DNA of 6,067 nt from Eubacterium sp. (lineage in GTDB: Bacteria > Bacillota > Clostridia > Lachnospirales > CAG-274). The position numbers were made by a program, and so were the translations under genes. The notes under the pieces are model-generated. The model did no database searches. It had not been told where the DNA came from and saw only the letters and a list, made by a program, of their open reading frames with translations. Location: NCBI GenBank assembly GCA_020859645.1, contig JAJBVU010000191.1, positions 1 through 6,067 on the forward strand, read 5' to 3'. This document shows, piece after piece, positions 6,058 to 6,067 of the stretch (position 1 is the stretch's first letter; each line of letters starts with the position of its first letter).

Positions 6058-6067
6058 GGATTTATTT

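Overview
The window looks like chromosomal DNA from a low-GC, anaerobic, plant-fibre-degrading member of the Firmicutes, most likely a gut or rumen Clostridia lineage (Oscillospiraceae, Ruminococcaceae or Lachnospiraceae type). The basis is: AT-rich spacers, strong purine-rich ribosome binding sites, TAA stops, a Gram-positive style lipoprotein, and a large secreted pectate-lyase-like protein ending in a type I dockerin. The genus cannot be fixed from this sequence.

Layout: positions 1-73 hold an extended -10 promoter and a strong ribosome binding site. Three plus-strand genes follow in probable operon order. The first is a small lipoprotein with a glutamate-rich linker and a DUF1311/LprI-like domain (74-688). 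The second is a full-length RhuM-family protein (721-1731). The third is a small GNAT-family acetyltransferase (1806-2243). They face a single large minus-strand gene (5963-2370) encoding a 1197-residue multidomain secreted protein. In order it carries a signal peptide, an N-terminal beta-sandwich/FnIII-like region, a PL1-type pectate lyase domain, a thrombospondin-3-like calcium motif, an Ig-like region, a DUF1349-like concanavalin fold, a Gly/Ser/Asp linker and a dockerin. The convergent spacer 2244-2369 holds two intrinsic terminators. One is suited to both directions and one serves only the lyase gene. The lyase gene's own promoter region (5964-6067) has an extended -10, a perfect 15-bp dyad over it, and a stem-loop near the predicted mRNA 5' end.

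The lyase probably acts outside the cell on pectin, tethered to a cohesin-bearing scaffold through its dockerin. The three plus-strand genes have no evident link to pectin use. The most unusual structural observation is a 31-bp near-identical direct repeat (29 of 31 bases) covering the ribosome binding site, start codon and first codons of both the RhuM gene and the acetyltransferase gene. These repeats bracket the RhuM gene as a 1085-bp unit that could in principle be lost cleanly by recombination. No RNA genes, insertion sequences or CRISPR arrays were seen.
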